The notes under the pieces: model-generated
What the model was told of the DNA's origin: nothing
Databases searched by the model: none
What the model saw: the letters and a program-made list of their open reading frames with translations, nothing else
In this document: positions 45,401 through 53,142 of the stretch, piece after piece
Layout: each line of letters starts with the position of its first letter
How positions within the stretch are numbered: position 1 is the first letter of the stretch
Program-made: the position numbers and the translations under genes
DNA from: Paenibacillus peoriae
GTDB lineage: Bacteria > Bacillota > Bacilli > Paenibacillales > Paenibacillaceae
Reading direction: 5' to 3'
DNA length: 64,000 nucleotides
NCBI RefSeq assembly: GCF_022531965.1
Contig: NZ_CP092831.1
Location: 1,020,001 to 1,084,000, forward strand

Positions 45401-45486
45401 GGGAAAAGGAAGAGCTTGCCCTACACCTGTGCTACTACAGTTTGGAAGATTATTTACAGGTAAGCAAATACCATGTTGCTTATTGA
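42403..45486 (+). CDS. paenB: Lantibiotic dehydratase (full-length LanB)
   Basis: A 1027-aa class I dehydratase, the size of NisB/SpaB. It glutamylates Ser/Thr of the core using Glu-tRNA and then eliminates glutamate. The N-terminal lantibiotic dehydratase domain covers about residues 1-690, with SRAICRPTPFGLFAGVGIS near residue 90, a hallmark of the family. The C-terminal SpaB_C elimination domain covers about 755-1020 (WISLQVYYNQEMLTDLLG and FVQYADKEPHIRLR). RBS AGAGGTTGA lies upstream. Its stop is followed by paenC after 10 bases. Confidence 0.95.
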   Translation: MLENFEISENYMYRKTLLGMEYYTQIFDHEQLDDDEYLDRLVRFVQQQGLIDSIYVSSPSTYAALQSLEQGRTLKSKKKRNLILSLSKFISRAICRPTPFGLFAGVGISRFGKTGGAGEHVVWATPDYSLIYRLIGLFHGDTDVRNELRLSVNNTSYIDHHRLVISYQTLFAADQEERSTENISILKTPVIDFIMKILDKEQQTFLQLMQAIKDAFGVDDTISTDFLQQLIEQGFLVSEMIPNPRDSAPLAHLIRTLKLLATPKAAYYSDILERVGQAIQDITVAAVKREGIEAVRKLVQLILPNYQGDLVKIDVRLNQVNEILLSDSDRQSLAQIASILSMLSTYRKEDTLSDYRQQFTEKYGVYEEVPLLQLFSKTLGLGKPEEYKSHYQNGDKYRHKDEGRFRQLKALIAEWQTEALVNHSDIVLDEVKIQQLSELSLENVHVSFDLYYSCMENEQGEVTFYLNNRAGSLEACQSFGRFAYMFDKDSRDEIFNFVRNPKDQKAGESAAEISFYPFSPKITNIMTAGPTPDQSMDMATFPENRKLDVSQLLVGVEDSGYFYLKHRETGELVFPKLSSMYNTELAPYLIRFLNDINLQYQTGWSHLEEYLYDSSFTPRVTYKNIIICPKKWTLYADKQLQSEEQFLAFLEDWIIKYNIPRYVYLVELDNKLLLDLDRHHHRKLLHKEYTRNPEGKAAVIMETEKELFASANRYMEECVFFCKSPMFQYLPIDRLSAQATDKSLNKVLSSSVNAVYYPGSDWISLQVYYNQEMLTDLLGSAFKTFMDNSAEYFIDQVFFVQYADKEPHIRLRCKMSGSVEHQRFTALNYVFDFLNTVTSSGLVSSYSVVPYRPEILRYGGAAFIEQAERLFAIDSYLVSGYYAGKRSINATDQMLFCCTGLFEVVNCAYPLAEDQLKAMAAIIDPKKFRQEYREHKEALFQRIQQTRSISLPASDTGDRLRQYAAFFTAIREADDRTNYYDDIMFSIMHMFCNRVFGLDREKEELALHLCYYSLEDYLQVSKYHVAY

Positions 45487-45496
45487 GGAGGAGCTT

Positions 45497-46768
45497 ATGG
45501 CGGTCAAACAAGTCCCGGGAAATTTATCTGAAATAGTCAGGCAAAGCGCAGAAATTTACAAAGATATAGATACTGTAACCCTGCTAATCAAGAAGCACGC
45601 CATGCATGATTACCCTGAAATGGAGCTGATATCATTGGCTTCAGGATATCCCGGGATCAGCCTTCTTCTGGATAAACTAGATGAAGTCTACCCGGGGGAA
45701 GGGTGGGATGCGCTTGCTTTCAAGTACAATCAGGAGATTGTGCGCTTAATCGGCAATATACCGTTCCATTCATTGTCACTGTATACCGGATTGGCAGGTG
45801 TTATTTATCTGTTCAACGAGTGTTCAAGAGGTTCAACAAGATATACGAATGTGCTCTCACAGACGCTGGATATGTTTCTTAGCAGCTATGGGGAATTCTA
45901 TGAGGAGACAAGGGGGAAATTGGAAGACTCCTTGATTGAGGATAGCGACTTGGATTTGATTTCAGGATGGACGGGGATTGCAGCTGCATTAATGGAGGTT
46001 AAGGAACGCCAAGACAGATACGCTGGGAAGCTGGATGCGGTGGTCCTTAAGATCCTTCAACTGATTACGGATGCTGTAGGCAATCTGAGACATTTCGGGG
46101 AACTTCCCGAACAGACCATTTACTATAATCTTGGCATGGCGCACGGAATTACAGGAGCCATTAATTTGCTGGCTGTTGCACATCTCCGCCGCTACCCGTT
46201 AACAGGATTGAGAGAAGTACTGGAAGTTGCCAAGACTTTTCTACTCGGAAATATCAGAGAGTGGAACGGCACCCTTGTCATACCTAATATGTTCACACCG
46301 GATGAATCCGCAGAGACTAGTCGGAATCCAGGTTATCACAGAGATGCATGGTGTTACGGCACACCGGGAGCTTCTGTGGCTATGTTCCGGCTGGGATTGG
46401 CCCTGGAGGACAAAGCGCTGCAGCAGCAGGCTCTGCAATTGTTCAATACCGTCTACTCCAGACCAGATTCGCTAAGAAAGGTAATTTCACCGACGATCTG
46501 TCACGGCTATGCAGGCTTGCTCCTGATTCAGCACCATTTCAGCCGTACGGCAGCCATACCGTTCAAGAATGATTTTTTGCATCGTATGTTATCATACCGG
46601 AATACTCAAGAGGCAGTACCCTTTACAGACCTTGAGGGAAGCGTCGATGATCCGTTATCTCTCGATAAAGTAGGGCTGCTCGATGGATGTGCAGGTGTAT
46701 TGCTGACACTGCTGACCTGTGATAATGAGAACTTGAGTACATGGAAGCAGATGCTGGTATTTAGCTAA
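45497..46768 (+). CDS. paenC: Lantibiotic cyclase (LanC)
   Basis: A 423-aa zinc cyclase that adds Cys thiols to dehydro-residues to close the lanthionine rings. Zinc ligands Cys286 (WCYGTPG), Cys335 and His336 (ICHGYAG) are all present, as is the GMAHGITGAI helix-hairpin of the toroid fold. Start at 45497 (MAVKQVPGN) follows GAGGAGGAG; an upstream ATG at 45473 would overlap the end of paenB. Confidence 0.94.
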   Translation: MAVKQVPGNLSEIVRQSAEIYKDIDTVTLLIKKHAMHDYPEMELISLASGYPGISLLLDKLDEVYPGEGWDALAFKYNQEIVRLIGNIPFHSLSLYTGLAGVIYLFNECSRGSTRYTNVLSQTLDMFLSSYGEFYEETRGKLEDSLIEDSDLDLISGWTGIAAALMEVKERQDRYAGKLDAVVLKILQLITDAVGNLRHFGELPEQTIYYNLGMAHGITGAINLLAVAHLRRYPLTGLREVLEVAKTFLLGNIREWNGTLVIPNMFTPDESAETSRNPGYHRDAWCYGTPGASVAMFRLGLALEDKALQQQALQLFNTVYSRPDSLRKVISPTICHGYAGLLLIQHHFSRTAAIPFKNDFLHRMLSYRNTQEAVPFTDLEGSVDDPLSLDKVGLLDGCAGVLLTLLTCDNENLSTWKQMLVFS

Positions 46769-46783
46769 AAGGAGGAGACGGTA

Positions 46784-47341
46784 ATGTTCATTTTATTAAA
46801 AGAAATTATTACAGTCATGGTGGGACTGATTACCGATTTTCTCTCTTTTCAACTGGATGCATATTTTTATATTTGGTTTCTGGTCCTGTTTATTTCAAGC
46901 TTGGCAGCGACCCTGGTTCAACGAAGCGAAGGGACTATTACCTACAGCACAGCCGAATGTGTCGGAATAAATGTGCTAGTTGTCGTATTATACCTAGTAA
47001 TCGGTACAATTTTGGCCAGATACTTTGCAAGTTTTGAGGATCAGCAGATTGTTGCTGGAGATAAGATTATGCTGTATAAAATTTCTTTTATGCTTACATC
47101 CGCTGTAATTATAGTGGATATTATACTAGATAGGTTGAAGAGAGGGCGGAAATTCTCCTACTCTTTGGAGTTTCTTGCCGGAAGCGCCGTGTGCTTCTTA
47201 CTGTTCCAATTAAGCAACCAAACGGACTGGATAGGAACCAAGCTGTCGCTCTCCTATATTGTCATGGTAGCGATAGCCGCAGGTGTCTATACAATGGCAA
47301 TGAAGTTTTTGCTAGAATACGAAAATCACAAAGAGAAATAG
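46784..47341 (+). CDS. Small membrane protein, candidate immunity protein
   Basis: A 185-aa protein with about five hydrophobic segments (residues 6-22, 27-47, 62-82, 98-112, 150-175) and short charged loops (DRLKRGRKFSYS). I recognise no family. It sits between the cyclase and the exporter with strong AAAGGAGGAG. The published paenibacillin cluster has an immunity gene, as I recall, and this is the only protein here without an enzymatic, transport or signalling signature, so self-protection is the best guess. No lipobox of the NisI/SpaI type is present. Confidence 0.6.
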   Translation: MFILLKEIITVMVGLITDFLSFQLDAYFYIWFLVLFISSLAATLVQRSEGTITYSTAECVGINVLVVVLYLVIGTILARYFASFEDQQIVAGDKIMLYKISFMLTSAVIIVDIILDRLKRGRKFSYSLEFLAGSAVCFLLFQLSNQTDWIGTKLSLSYIVMVAIAAGVYTMAMKFLLEYENHKEK

Positions 47342-47355
47342 GTGATTAAGCCATA

Positions 47356-49149
47356 ATGGAATTGAATATGGAGAGCAGGGCATATAAAAAGATTGGTGAA
47401 GAAAAACAAACGGCCCATTCCTTGCTGGAGTTAATCAAAATTGCGAGATGGCCCAAGCTTGCGCTTGCTTGGAGCATCGTATTTACACTGATTTCCGCCG
47501 CTTTTTCATTAGTATTGCCGATCATTACAGGCAAGCTTGTCGATAAGATCTCAGCTATGGAGCTGACGATCCAGACCGCAGCTGTGCTTATTTCGCTGTT
47601 TCTGGCCGGAGGGATTTTAAACGCCGTGTCTTCTCTGCTCCTCAGATATGTGGGGAGCAAGTTTTTTCAGGAACTGCGACTGAAAATTTGGGAAAAAATT
47701 ATCCATTTGCCGGTTAATTATTTTGATAACAACGAGAACGGCAAAATCATCAGCAGAATGACGAACGACCTTGCTATTGTAAGTAATTTTCTGGCTATCA
47801 CTCTGCCTTCTATTCTGGCTGATGTCCTGATGGTCACTGGTTGCATCATCATGTTATTTGTGTTGGATTGGAGATTAATGAGTGTACTCGTTGCTCTGAT
47901 TCCTATAACGGCGCTACTAATCTATCCCATTGGAAGAAGGATGAATAGAGTAGCGATTGAGGCACAGGATGCAGCCGCAGATTTTTCCGGTGAGTTATCC
48001 AAAATTCTCTATAACATCAGATTCATTAAAGCGACGACGTCGGAAAAGCTTGAAATGAAATATACTCGGGAGATACTTGGACGTATCTTTCGCTTGAACA
48101 TCAAAGAGGGAATATTGTCAGCTGTCATTGAGCCGATTGTAACAATTATCATCATGCTAGCTTTGGTAGGAATGTTTTGGTATGGAAGCGCCGGCATTGC
48201 CGCTGGACATATCACTACAGGTACTTTGGTATCCATGATCTTTTATTTGTTTACAATGGTTTCGCCTCTGACCCAGCTCAGCAGTTTTTTCTCGCAGTAT
48301 CAGAAGGCCAAGGGAGCAAGCAAGGAAATTTATACCATATATAACCAGCAGGATGAGAAGCAAGAAAAGTTAGGCAGTGTGCCGGACATGAAAAGTCATG
48401 ATCAGAATTCGGATATCCTGCATTTTGCCAATGTTTCTTTCTCGTACAACCAGGGCCAACCGGTATTATCCAACGTGGAGTTAACCTTCAGAGGCGGTAC
48501 CACTACAGCGATCGTAGGGCCTTCCGGCTCGGGAAAAACAACAATATTTTCTTTAATAGAGAAATTTTACTCAGAATATAATGGAGAAATCTATTACAAT
48601 AATGTATATTTGGATAAGATTAGGACGGAAGAATGGCGTCGCAAAATATCCTATGTTATGCAGGATAGTGACTTACTGGTAGGATCAGTGAGAGACAATC
48701 TGGTATATGGCCTAAACAGAGACGCGGATGACCATGAGATTTATGCGGCTCTTGATACAGTAGGCTTGAAGGAGGTAATTTATCAATTACCGGATGGTTT
48801 GGATACCTTTGTTGGAGAAAGGGGAGTCAAATTATCGGGGGGACAGAAGCAGCGAATCCAGATTGCCAGATGCTTGCTTTCAGACCATGAGATTCTGCTG
48901 TTTGATGAAGCTACCGCCAATCTGGATAGCGAGTCAGAGCAGCTTGTACATGATGTAATCAAGCTTCTCTCCAAGAATAAAATGACCATTGTTATCGCTC
49001 ATCGTTTGTCAACCATCTACAAAGCGGACCAGATAATCTTTTTGGATAAAGGAGAAGTAACGGGGGTAGGCACGCATCACGAATTAATGAGTTGGCATGA
49101 TAAATATCGTGATTATGTTCAATTCCAGCTTCCCACACAATTAAGTTAG
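47356..49149 (+). CDS. paenT: Lantibiotic ABC exporter (LanT, no peptidase domain)
   Basis: A 597-aa half-transporter with membrane domain (six segments, about 30-320) and ATPase domain: Walker A VGPSGSGKTT, Q-loop VMQDSD, signature LSGGQKQRIQIARCL, Walker B ILLFDEATANLDSE, and switch IAHRLSTI. There is no N-terminal C39 peptidase domain, so it exports without cutting the leader; that task falls to the S8 protease. It would act as a homodimer. Confidence 0.94.
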   Translation: MELNMESRAYKKIGEEKQTAHSLLELIKIARWPKLALAWSIVFTLISAAFSLVLPIITGKLVDKISAMELTIQTAAVLISLFLAGGILNAVSSLLLRYVGSKFFQELRLKIWEKIIHLPVNYFDNNENGKIISRMTNDLAIVSNFLAITLPSILADVLMVTGCIIMLFVLDWRLMSVLVALIPITALLIYPIGRRMNRVAIEAQDAAADFSGELSKILYNIRFIKATTSEKLEMKYTREILGRIFRLNIKEGILSAVIEPIVTIIIMLALVGMFWYGSAGIAAGHITTGTLVSMIFYLFTMVSPLTQLSSFFSQYQKAKGASKEIYTIYNQQDEKQEKLGSVPDMKSHDQNSDILHFANVSFSYNQGQPVLSNVELTFRGGTTTAIVGPSGSGKTTIFSLIEKFYSEYNGEIYYNNVYLDKIRTEEWRRKISYVMQDSDLLVGSVRDNLVYGLNRDADDHEIYAALDTVGLKEVIYQLPDGLDTFVGERGVKLSGGQKQRIQIARCLLSDHEILLFDEATANLDSESEQLVHDVIKLLSKNKMTIVIAHRLSTIYKADQIIFLDKGEVTGVGTHHELMSWHDKYRDYVQFQLPTQLS

Positions 49150-49158
49150 GGAGGGGCG

Positions 49159-49755
49159 GTGGCGTTGTATCATCAATTGTCAACGTGGATCATTGATAAA
49201 TACTTTCAAGACGAAGAATTGGAAGCGGAGAAGCGTGCTTATGTGCTTTATTATCTAGAGAACATACTGGCTGGCACAGAAAAAATACTTCTTGTATTGG
49301 TCAGTGCCTGTTTGCTCGGTGTATTAGCCGAAACGGCTGCGATGCTGCTTTCCTATACAGTGGTCCGGCGAAAGTCCTTTGGCTGGCATGCTCGCAAGTC
49401 GCATCATTGCACCTGGGTCAGTCTACTGACCTTTGTGTTTGTTCCCTGGCTCTTAAAGGAAGTAGAATGGAACCGCTTTTTTTTGGCGACGCTCTGTCTG
49501 CTTTCTATCATTCTGATTGCCAGATACGCTCCGGCCGATACGGAGTGCAATCCATTGGTAGATCCGAAGTTAAGAAGAGCATGCAGATTACAAGCTATCT
49601 TTTTAAGTATAGTGTTTGTTTTCGTGGCCATCGCACTAGATTTTTATCCTTGGTTAATATTCGGGCTGTTTCTTGAAGCAGTCGTCATCACACCAGTATT
49701 CTATTCCATAATGAGAAGGAGTTATGCCAATTATGAACAATATCAAGAATATTAA
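49159..49755 (+). CDS. agrB: AgrB-like pheromone-processing protease
   Basis: A 198-aa polytopic membrane cysteine protease. The catalytic pair is His77 and Cys84 in FGWHARKSHHC, the same numbers and spacing as in S. aureus AgrB. About five hydrophobic segments follow. It would cut the AgrD C-terminus and form a thiolactone. The start is GTG at 49159 after AGGGAGGGG, nine bases past paenT. Its last 23 bases overlap agrD. Confidence 0.93.
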   Translation: MALYHQLSTWIIDKYFQDEELEAEKRAYVLYYLENILAGTEKILLVLVSACLLGVLAETAAMLLSYTVVRRKSFGWHARKSHHCTWVSLLTFVFVPWLLKEVEWNRFFLATLCLLSIILIARYAPADTECNPLVDPKLRRACRLQAIFLSIVFVFVAIALDFYPWLIFGLFLEAVVITPVFYSIMRRSYANYEQYQEY

Positions 49756-49897
49756 AGAACACAGAAATAACCATACCCAGAGACTCAAGGCTAAGCTACT
49801 GGAGCATATGAGTAAAAGAGGTGAAGGAGGAGGGATTTGTTTCGGGTTGTTCTATGAACCAGTCAACCCAAAAGTTTGGAAATTGAACAAAAAATGA
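49733..49897 (+). CDS. agrD: AgrD-like autoinducing-peptide precursor
   Basis: A 54-aa peptide gene overlapping agrB and agrC. The N-terminus MNNIKNIKEHRNN and KAKLLEHMSK is an amphipathic, Lys-rich leader. GICFGLF follows, then YEPVNPKVWKLNKK. This lines up with staphylococcal AgrD: ring C-x3-hydrophobic, then a charged/EP-x2-P-K tail recognised by AgrB. The predicted pheromone has a five-residue thiolactone ring Cys-Phe-Gly-Leu-Phe with an exocyclic tail of unknown length. ATG 49733 lies 11 bases after AAGGAG; ATG 49724 in frame is an alternative. Confidence 0.88.
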   Translation: MNNIKNIKEHRNNHTQRLKAKLLEHMSKRGEGGGICFGLFYEPVNPKVWKLNKK

Positions 49898-51222
49898 TTA
49901 CATCCGGCATTTATTTTTTGCAATACACCAGCTATCTTGTAATATATCATATGGTCAGCGGCAATGGTCTAAGCGTTTTCCGTATGAATTATAAGCTGCT
50001 GCTGTTTTTAGTCATGTATTATTTTATCGGAATAACAGCTCTGAATAACTTCGGACTGATTGTTTACCTATTTCTATTTGTGCTACTGGCATTATACGGG
50101 TGGTTGACCGACAAATATGAATCCTTGTGGGTCATAGGCTTCTATGCCATCCTTACCATCTTTATTACGACACTGCTGGGTTATTTCATAACGGTAATCA
50201 GCTATGCGGTTCCTTATGAATATAAAAACAAATGGACGGCGCCCTTCCTAACCGCTTGTTCACCTCCGCTGATCTACTTGGCGCTCCGAAAGCTTGTGTC
50301 TTATTTGTTTCCTACTCCGGCGGTCAGGCTTTTGAAGCTATATCGGATTAAGCTTATCGTCGGAGCTTCTTTAATCTTAGTCTTGGGGATCATCGGACTC
50401 GGACTCATTATCTATTCGGAGTGTGAAAGCAACAATCCGTATCCAAGCAGATTAAAGATTGTGTTGATGCTGATCGGCTTGACCTCCATCTTCCTGATGA
50501 CGATCAATTGGCTGTATCGCTTCCTGCGTGAACGTGAGCTAGAGAAGAACAAGACGGAACAATACCTGCAGCTGGAGGCTTATATTATGGAGATTGAAAA
50601 AATGTACGAAGACATCCGCGGCTTCAGACATGACTATACCAATATCCTGTTAATGCTGGACGAGGGGATCAGAACTGGGGATTTGTCGATGATCAAGCGG
50701 ATATATGAGAGTTCTATCCAACCTACTGCTTCACAGTTGAACGGATATTCCTATAGTCTGGATAACCTGATTAATCTGGACGTGAGTGAGCTCAAGAGTA
50801 TTATTACATCCAAGGTGCTGGTGGCAAAGAAGCGTGGAGTTGACGTAAAACTGGAAATTGATAGCGGTATCAGTGAAATGTATATGGATATTATAGACCT
50901 TTGCAGAGTAATCTCTTGTTTCCTGGACAATGCAATCGATGCGGCATTAGAGACCTGCAATCCGTCCATAAATATTGTACTGATCCATGAAGACGATATT
51001 CAGACGGTGACGATACGAAACTCTTATAATCATTCTGCACTTGACGGGATTAAGGTGAATGATCTCTACAAACGGAACTTTTCAACGAAAGCGGACAATC
51101 GGGGTCTTGGCTTGTACAATATAGCAAAGGTGCTGCGCAGCAACAAGTATGTAACTTTGGATACCAAAAAGGAACCGGATTTTTTCACGCAAACATTAAT
51201 TATAAAGAGAGCGACATCATGA
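49894..51222 (+). CDS. agrC: AgrC-like sensor histidine kinase
   Basis: A 442-aa membrane kinase of the HPK10 group. Six to seven hydrophobic segments lie in the first 200 residues. The phosphoacceptor is in RGFRHDYTNILLMLDEGIR, the N box in CFLDNAIDAALE, and the G box in NRGLGLYNIAKVL. ATG 49894 overlaps the agrD stop (ATGA); a TTG at 49876 in the same frame lacks a ribosome binding site. It should sense the cyclic peptide made by AgrB/AgrD. Confidence 0.92.
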   Translation: MITSGIYFLQYTSYLVIYHMVSGNGLSVFRMNYKLLLFLVMYYFIGITALNNFGLIVYLFLFVLLALYGWLTDKYESLWVIGFYAILTIFITTLLGYFITVISYAVPYEYKNKWTAPFLTACSPPLIYLALRKLVSYLFPTPAVRLLKLYRIKLIVGASLILVLGIIGLGLIIYSECESNNPYPSRLKIVLMLIGLTSIFLMTINWLYRFLRERELEKNKTEQYLQLEAYIMEIEKMYEDIRGFRHDYTNILLMLDEGIRTGDLSMIKRIYESSIQPTASQLNGYSYSLDNLINLDVSELKSIITSKVLVAKKRGVDVKLEIDSGISEMYMDIIDLCRVISCFLDNAIDAALETCNPSINIVLIHEDDIQTVTIRNSYNHSALDGIKVNDLYKRNFSTKADNRGLGLYNIAKVLRSNKYVTLDTKKEPDFFTQTLIIKRATS

Positions 51223-51998
51223 ATATTTTTATCCTGGAAGATCAGTTTATCCAGCAGCGCATAATGGAAAAGATGGTCCGTAAAAGCTGCGAGGAACTTG
51301 GCATCTGCTGCAGCAATCTCATTGTCACCAGTAAGCCGGATCTCCTGCTTTTTGAATCTAAAGCTTGTGCGAATAACTTGTATTTCCTTGATATTGAAAT
51401 CTCGGGTTGCCAGATGAAGGGACTGGAAGTTGCCCAAGAAATCAGAAAATATGATATGTATGGGCATATTGTCTTTGTAACTACCCACGGTCATCTGTCT
51501 CCGCTTACCTTCCAATACAAGGTAGCAGCTCTTGATTTCATTATCAAGGATGCTACTCAGGATGAAATGGAAAAAAAGGTAAGAGACGTTCTTGCTGTTG
51601 CCCATCAAAGAAAGCCTGTGTTGGATGTCGATGATTGGTTTATACTCGACAATAAATTTACGAAATTTCAAATTTCCTTCTCCAGCATTTATTACTTTGA
51701 AACAACCGGTGTTCCCCACAAAATCCGTCTGGTTTCCGAAAACAGAACTCTTGAGTTTTACGGCGATCTGAAAGATATTGAGGCTAAGGACCCCAGGTTG
51801 TTCCGGTGTCATCGGGCATTTATCGTAAACCTGATGAAGGTGGAATCTATAGATAAGAGCAAGAAGGAGATCATTTTTCAAACCAATCAGAATTCCGGAG
51901 AAGCAAGGCGCATTATTCCCGTTTCCCGCCAATTGTTGAAGCACCTCTTAGATAAGATGGGAGACCGGAGCCTCCTGAACAGACCTGTTTACGAATAG
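51219..51998 (+). CDS. agrA: AgrA-like LytTR response regulator
   Basis: A 259-aa regulator with receiver domain (acidic ED at 7-8, phosphoacceptor Asp58 in FLDIEIS) and a C-terminal LytTR DNA-binding domain from about residue 145 (SSIYYFETTGVPHKIRLV and FRCHRAFIVNLMKVESIDKS). ATGA overlap with agrC. It is the natural candidate to activate the promoter before paenA and so close an autoinduction loop. Confidence 0.93.
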   Translation: MNIFILEDQFIQQRIMEKMVRKSCEELGICCSNLIVTSKPDLLLFESKACANNLYFLDIEISGCQMKGLEVAQEIRKYDMYGHIVFVTTHGHLSPLTFQYKVAALDFIIKDATQDEMEKKVRDVLAVAHQRKPVLDVDDWFILDNKFTKFQISFSSIYYFETTGVPHKIRLVSENRTLEFYGDLKDIEAKDPRLFRCHRAFIVNLMKVESIDKSKKEIIFQTNQNSGEARRIIPVSRQLLKHLLDKMGDRSLLNRPVYE

Positions 51999-52044
51999 AA
52001 TAGATATGGAGGGCATAGTCCTTCGGGAAGAAAAGGGGAGGAAT

Positions 52045-52803
52045 ATGGAACAAAGATTATCCGTTCAAGCAGAGGTGAAGGGCATTGATGCCACCAGTTT
52101 AAAATTAATTGCAGTATTAGCAATGCTAATTGATCATATTGGAGGGCTATTTTTTGCCGATTTTTTGGGCTTTCAGGTGGTAGGCAGAATTACATTGCCT
52201 ATCATGGCTTTTTTTGTAGCCGAAGGATATATCCATACCAGAAGCTTCAAAAAATATACAATACGCCTTGCTCTAACCGGGCTAGCCAGTGTGGTGCCTT
52301 ACGGATTGGTATTTAAAGATTGGTATACTTCGGGAAACATCATGCTAACGTTGTTGATGGGCCTACTGGCAATATGGTTCTATGACAACACGACCAATCC
52401 TGTACTTAAATACTTGGCGATTTCGGCTCTTTGCGTAGTCTCTTTTTTGGGAGACTGGAGTGTAATTGGAGTGTTACTGGTTCTAGCTTTCTATGTCGCT
52501 CGCAAACAACAGAAGATTTACAACGGATGGATTATTGCAATAATTGCGCTTATGTTCATTTTCGGAGTCATCATTATATGGGCTGTTCCCGATTCGCTCA
52601 GCATCATGGGCATCAACGCCAGCACAATGAACGAATATCTTTATCCGTTTGCGATCGGCGGGGCCTGTATTTTTGCACTCCCTCTGCTATCCCGATATAA
52701 TGGAGAGAGGGGAAAAGGCCCACGAACCTTTTTCTATTTGTTTTATCCGCTGCATTTGCTCGCGCTTTATCTGCTGAAGTTGGCTATTGATTATTACATA
52801 TAA
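52045..52803 (+). CDS. paenN: TraX-family membrane acetyltransferase (candidate PaenN)
   Basis: A 252-aa polytopic protein of the TraX family. Seen: the N-terminal DATSLKLIAVLAMLIDHIGG, the VVGRITLPIMAFFVAEGY segment and the late FYLFYPLHLLALYLLK, all typical of TraX; seven to eight membrane segments. TraX of the F plasmid N-acetylates pilin. Paenibacillin carries an N-acetyl group on Ala1, so this protein is the probable acetyltransferase. Start MEQRLSVQ at 52045 follows GGGGAGG; an earlier ATG at 52006 is less likely. Confidence 0.88.
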   Translation: MEQRLSVQAEVKGIDATSLKLIAVLAMLIDHIGGLFFADFLGFQVVGRITLPIMAFFVAEGYIHTRSFKKYTIRLALTGLASVVPYGLVFKDWYTSGNIMLTLLMGLLAIWFYDNTTNPVLKYLAISALCVVSFLGDWSVIGVLLVLAFYVARKQQKIYNGWIIAIIALMFIFGVIIIWAVPDSLSIMGINASTMNEYLYPFAIGGACIFALPLLSRYNGERGKGPRTFFYLFYPLHLLALYLLKLAIDYYI

Positions 52804-52837
52804 GAAGGGCTGTCTAATAAGTAACTAAAATAAAAAA

Positions 52838-52875
52838 AATGGACGGGAAACGACATGTTTTCCGTCTATTTTTTT
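52838..52875 (+). terminator. Rho-independent terminator of the lantibiotic operon
   Basis: AATGGACGGGAAAC pairs with GTTTTCCGTCTATT (two G-U pairs) around GACAT, followed by seven T. Confidence 0.88.
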
Positions 52876-52879
52876 ATAT

Positions 52880-53040
52880 AGTGCGATCGGTATGAATGAT
52901 AACTTGGCGGTGAAAGTCCACCAATATACGCAAAAATACCTTGCTTGGCCTCGTCCCGGATTTCATAACGATTAAGGTGAATCAGTTCTTTCTTCAGTAT
53001 GCTGTGGAAGGACTGAACTCAATACAAGCATTGTCGAACA
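52880..53040 (-). pseudogene. IS3-family transposase (OrfB C-terminus), decayed remnant
   Basis: Read on the minus strand, one frame gives DNACIE (53013-53040) and, after a frameshift, another gives SFHSILKKELIHLNRYEIRD and EAKQGIFAYI (to about 52923), then GGLSPPSYHSY. This is the conserved end of IS3-type OrfB, with about 13 residues deleted before the usual GYLSP segment. It has no start and is not expressed as a whole protein. It borders the lantibiotic island on the right. Confidence 0.8.
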
Positions 53041-53142
53041 CGACCGTAAGTAAGTGGTAAAATAGGTGTGTGATAGCGGTCCCACGGACTCTTCATATGT
53101 GGATGAAGCAGGGAATATTTTGAGGGTTGAAGGAGGAGCAGC

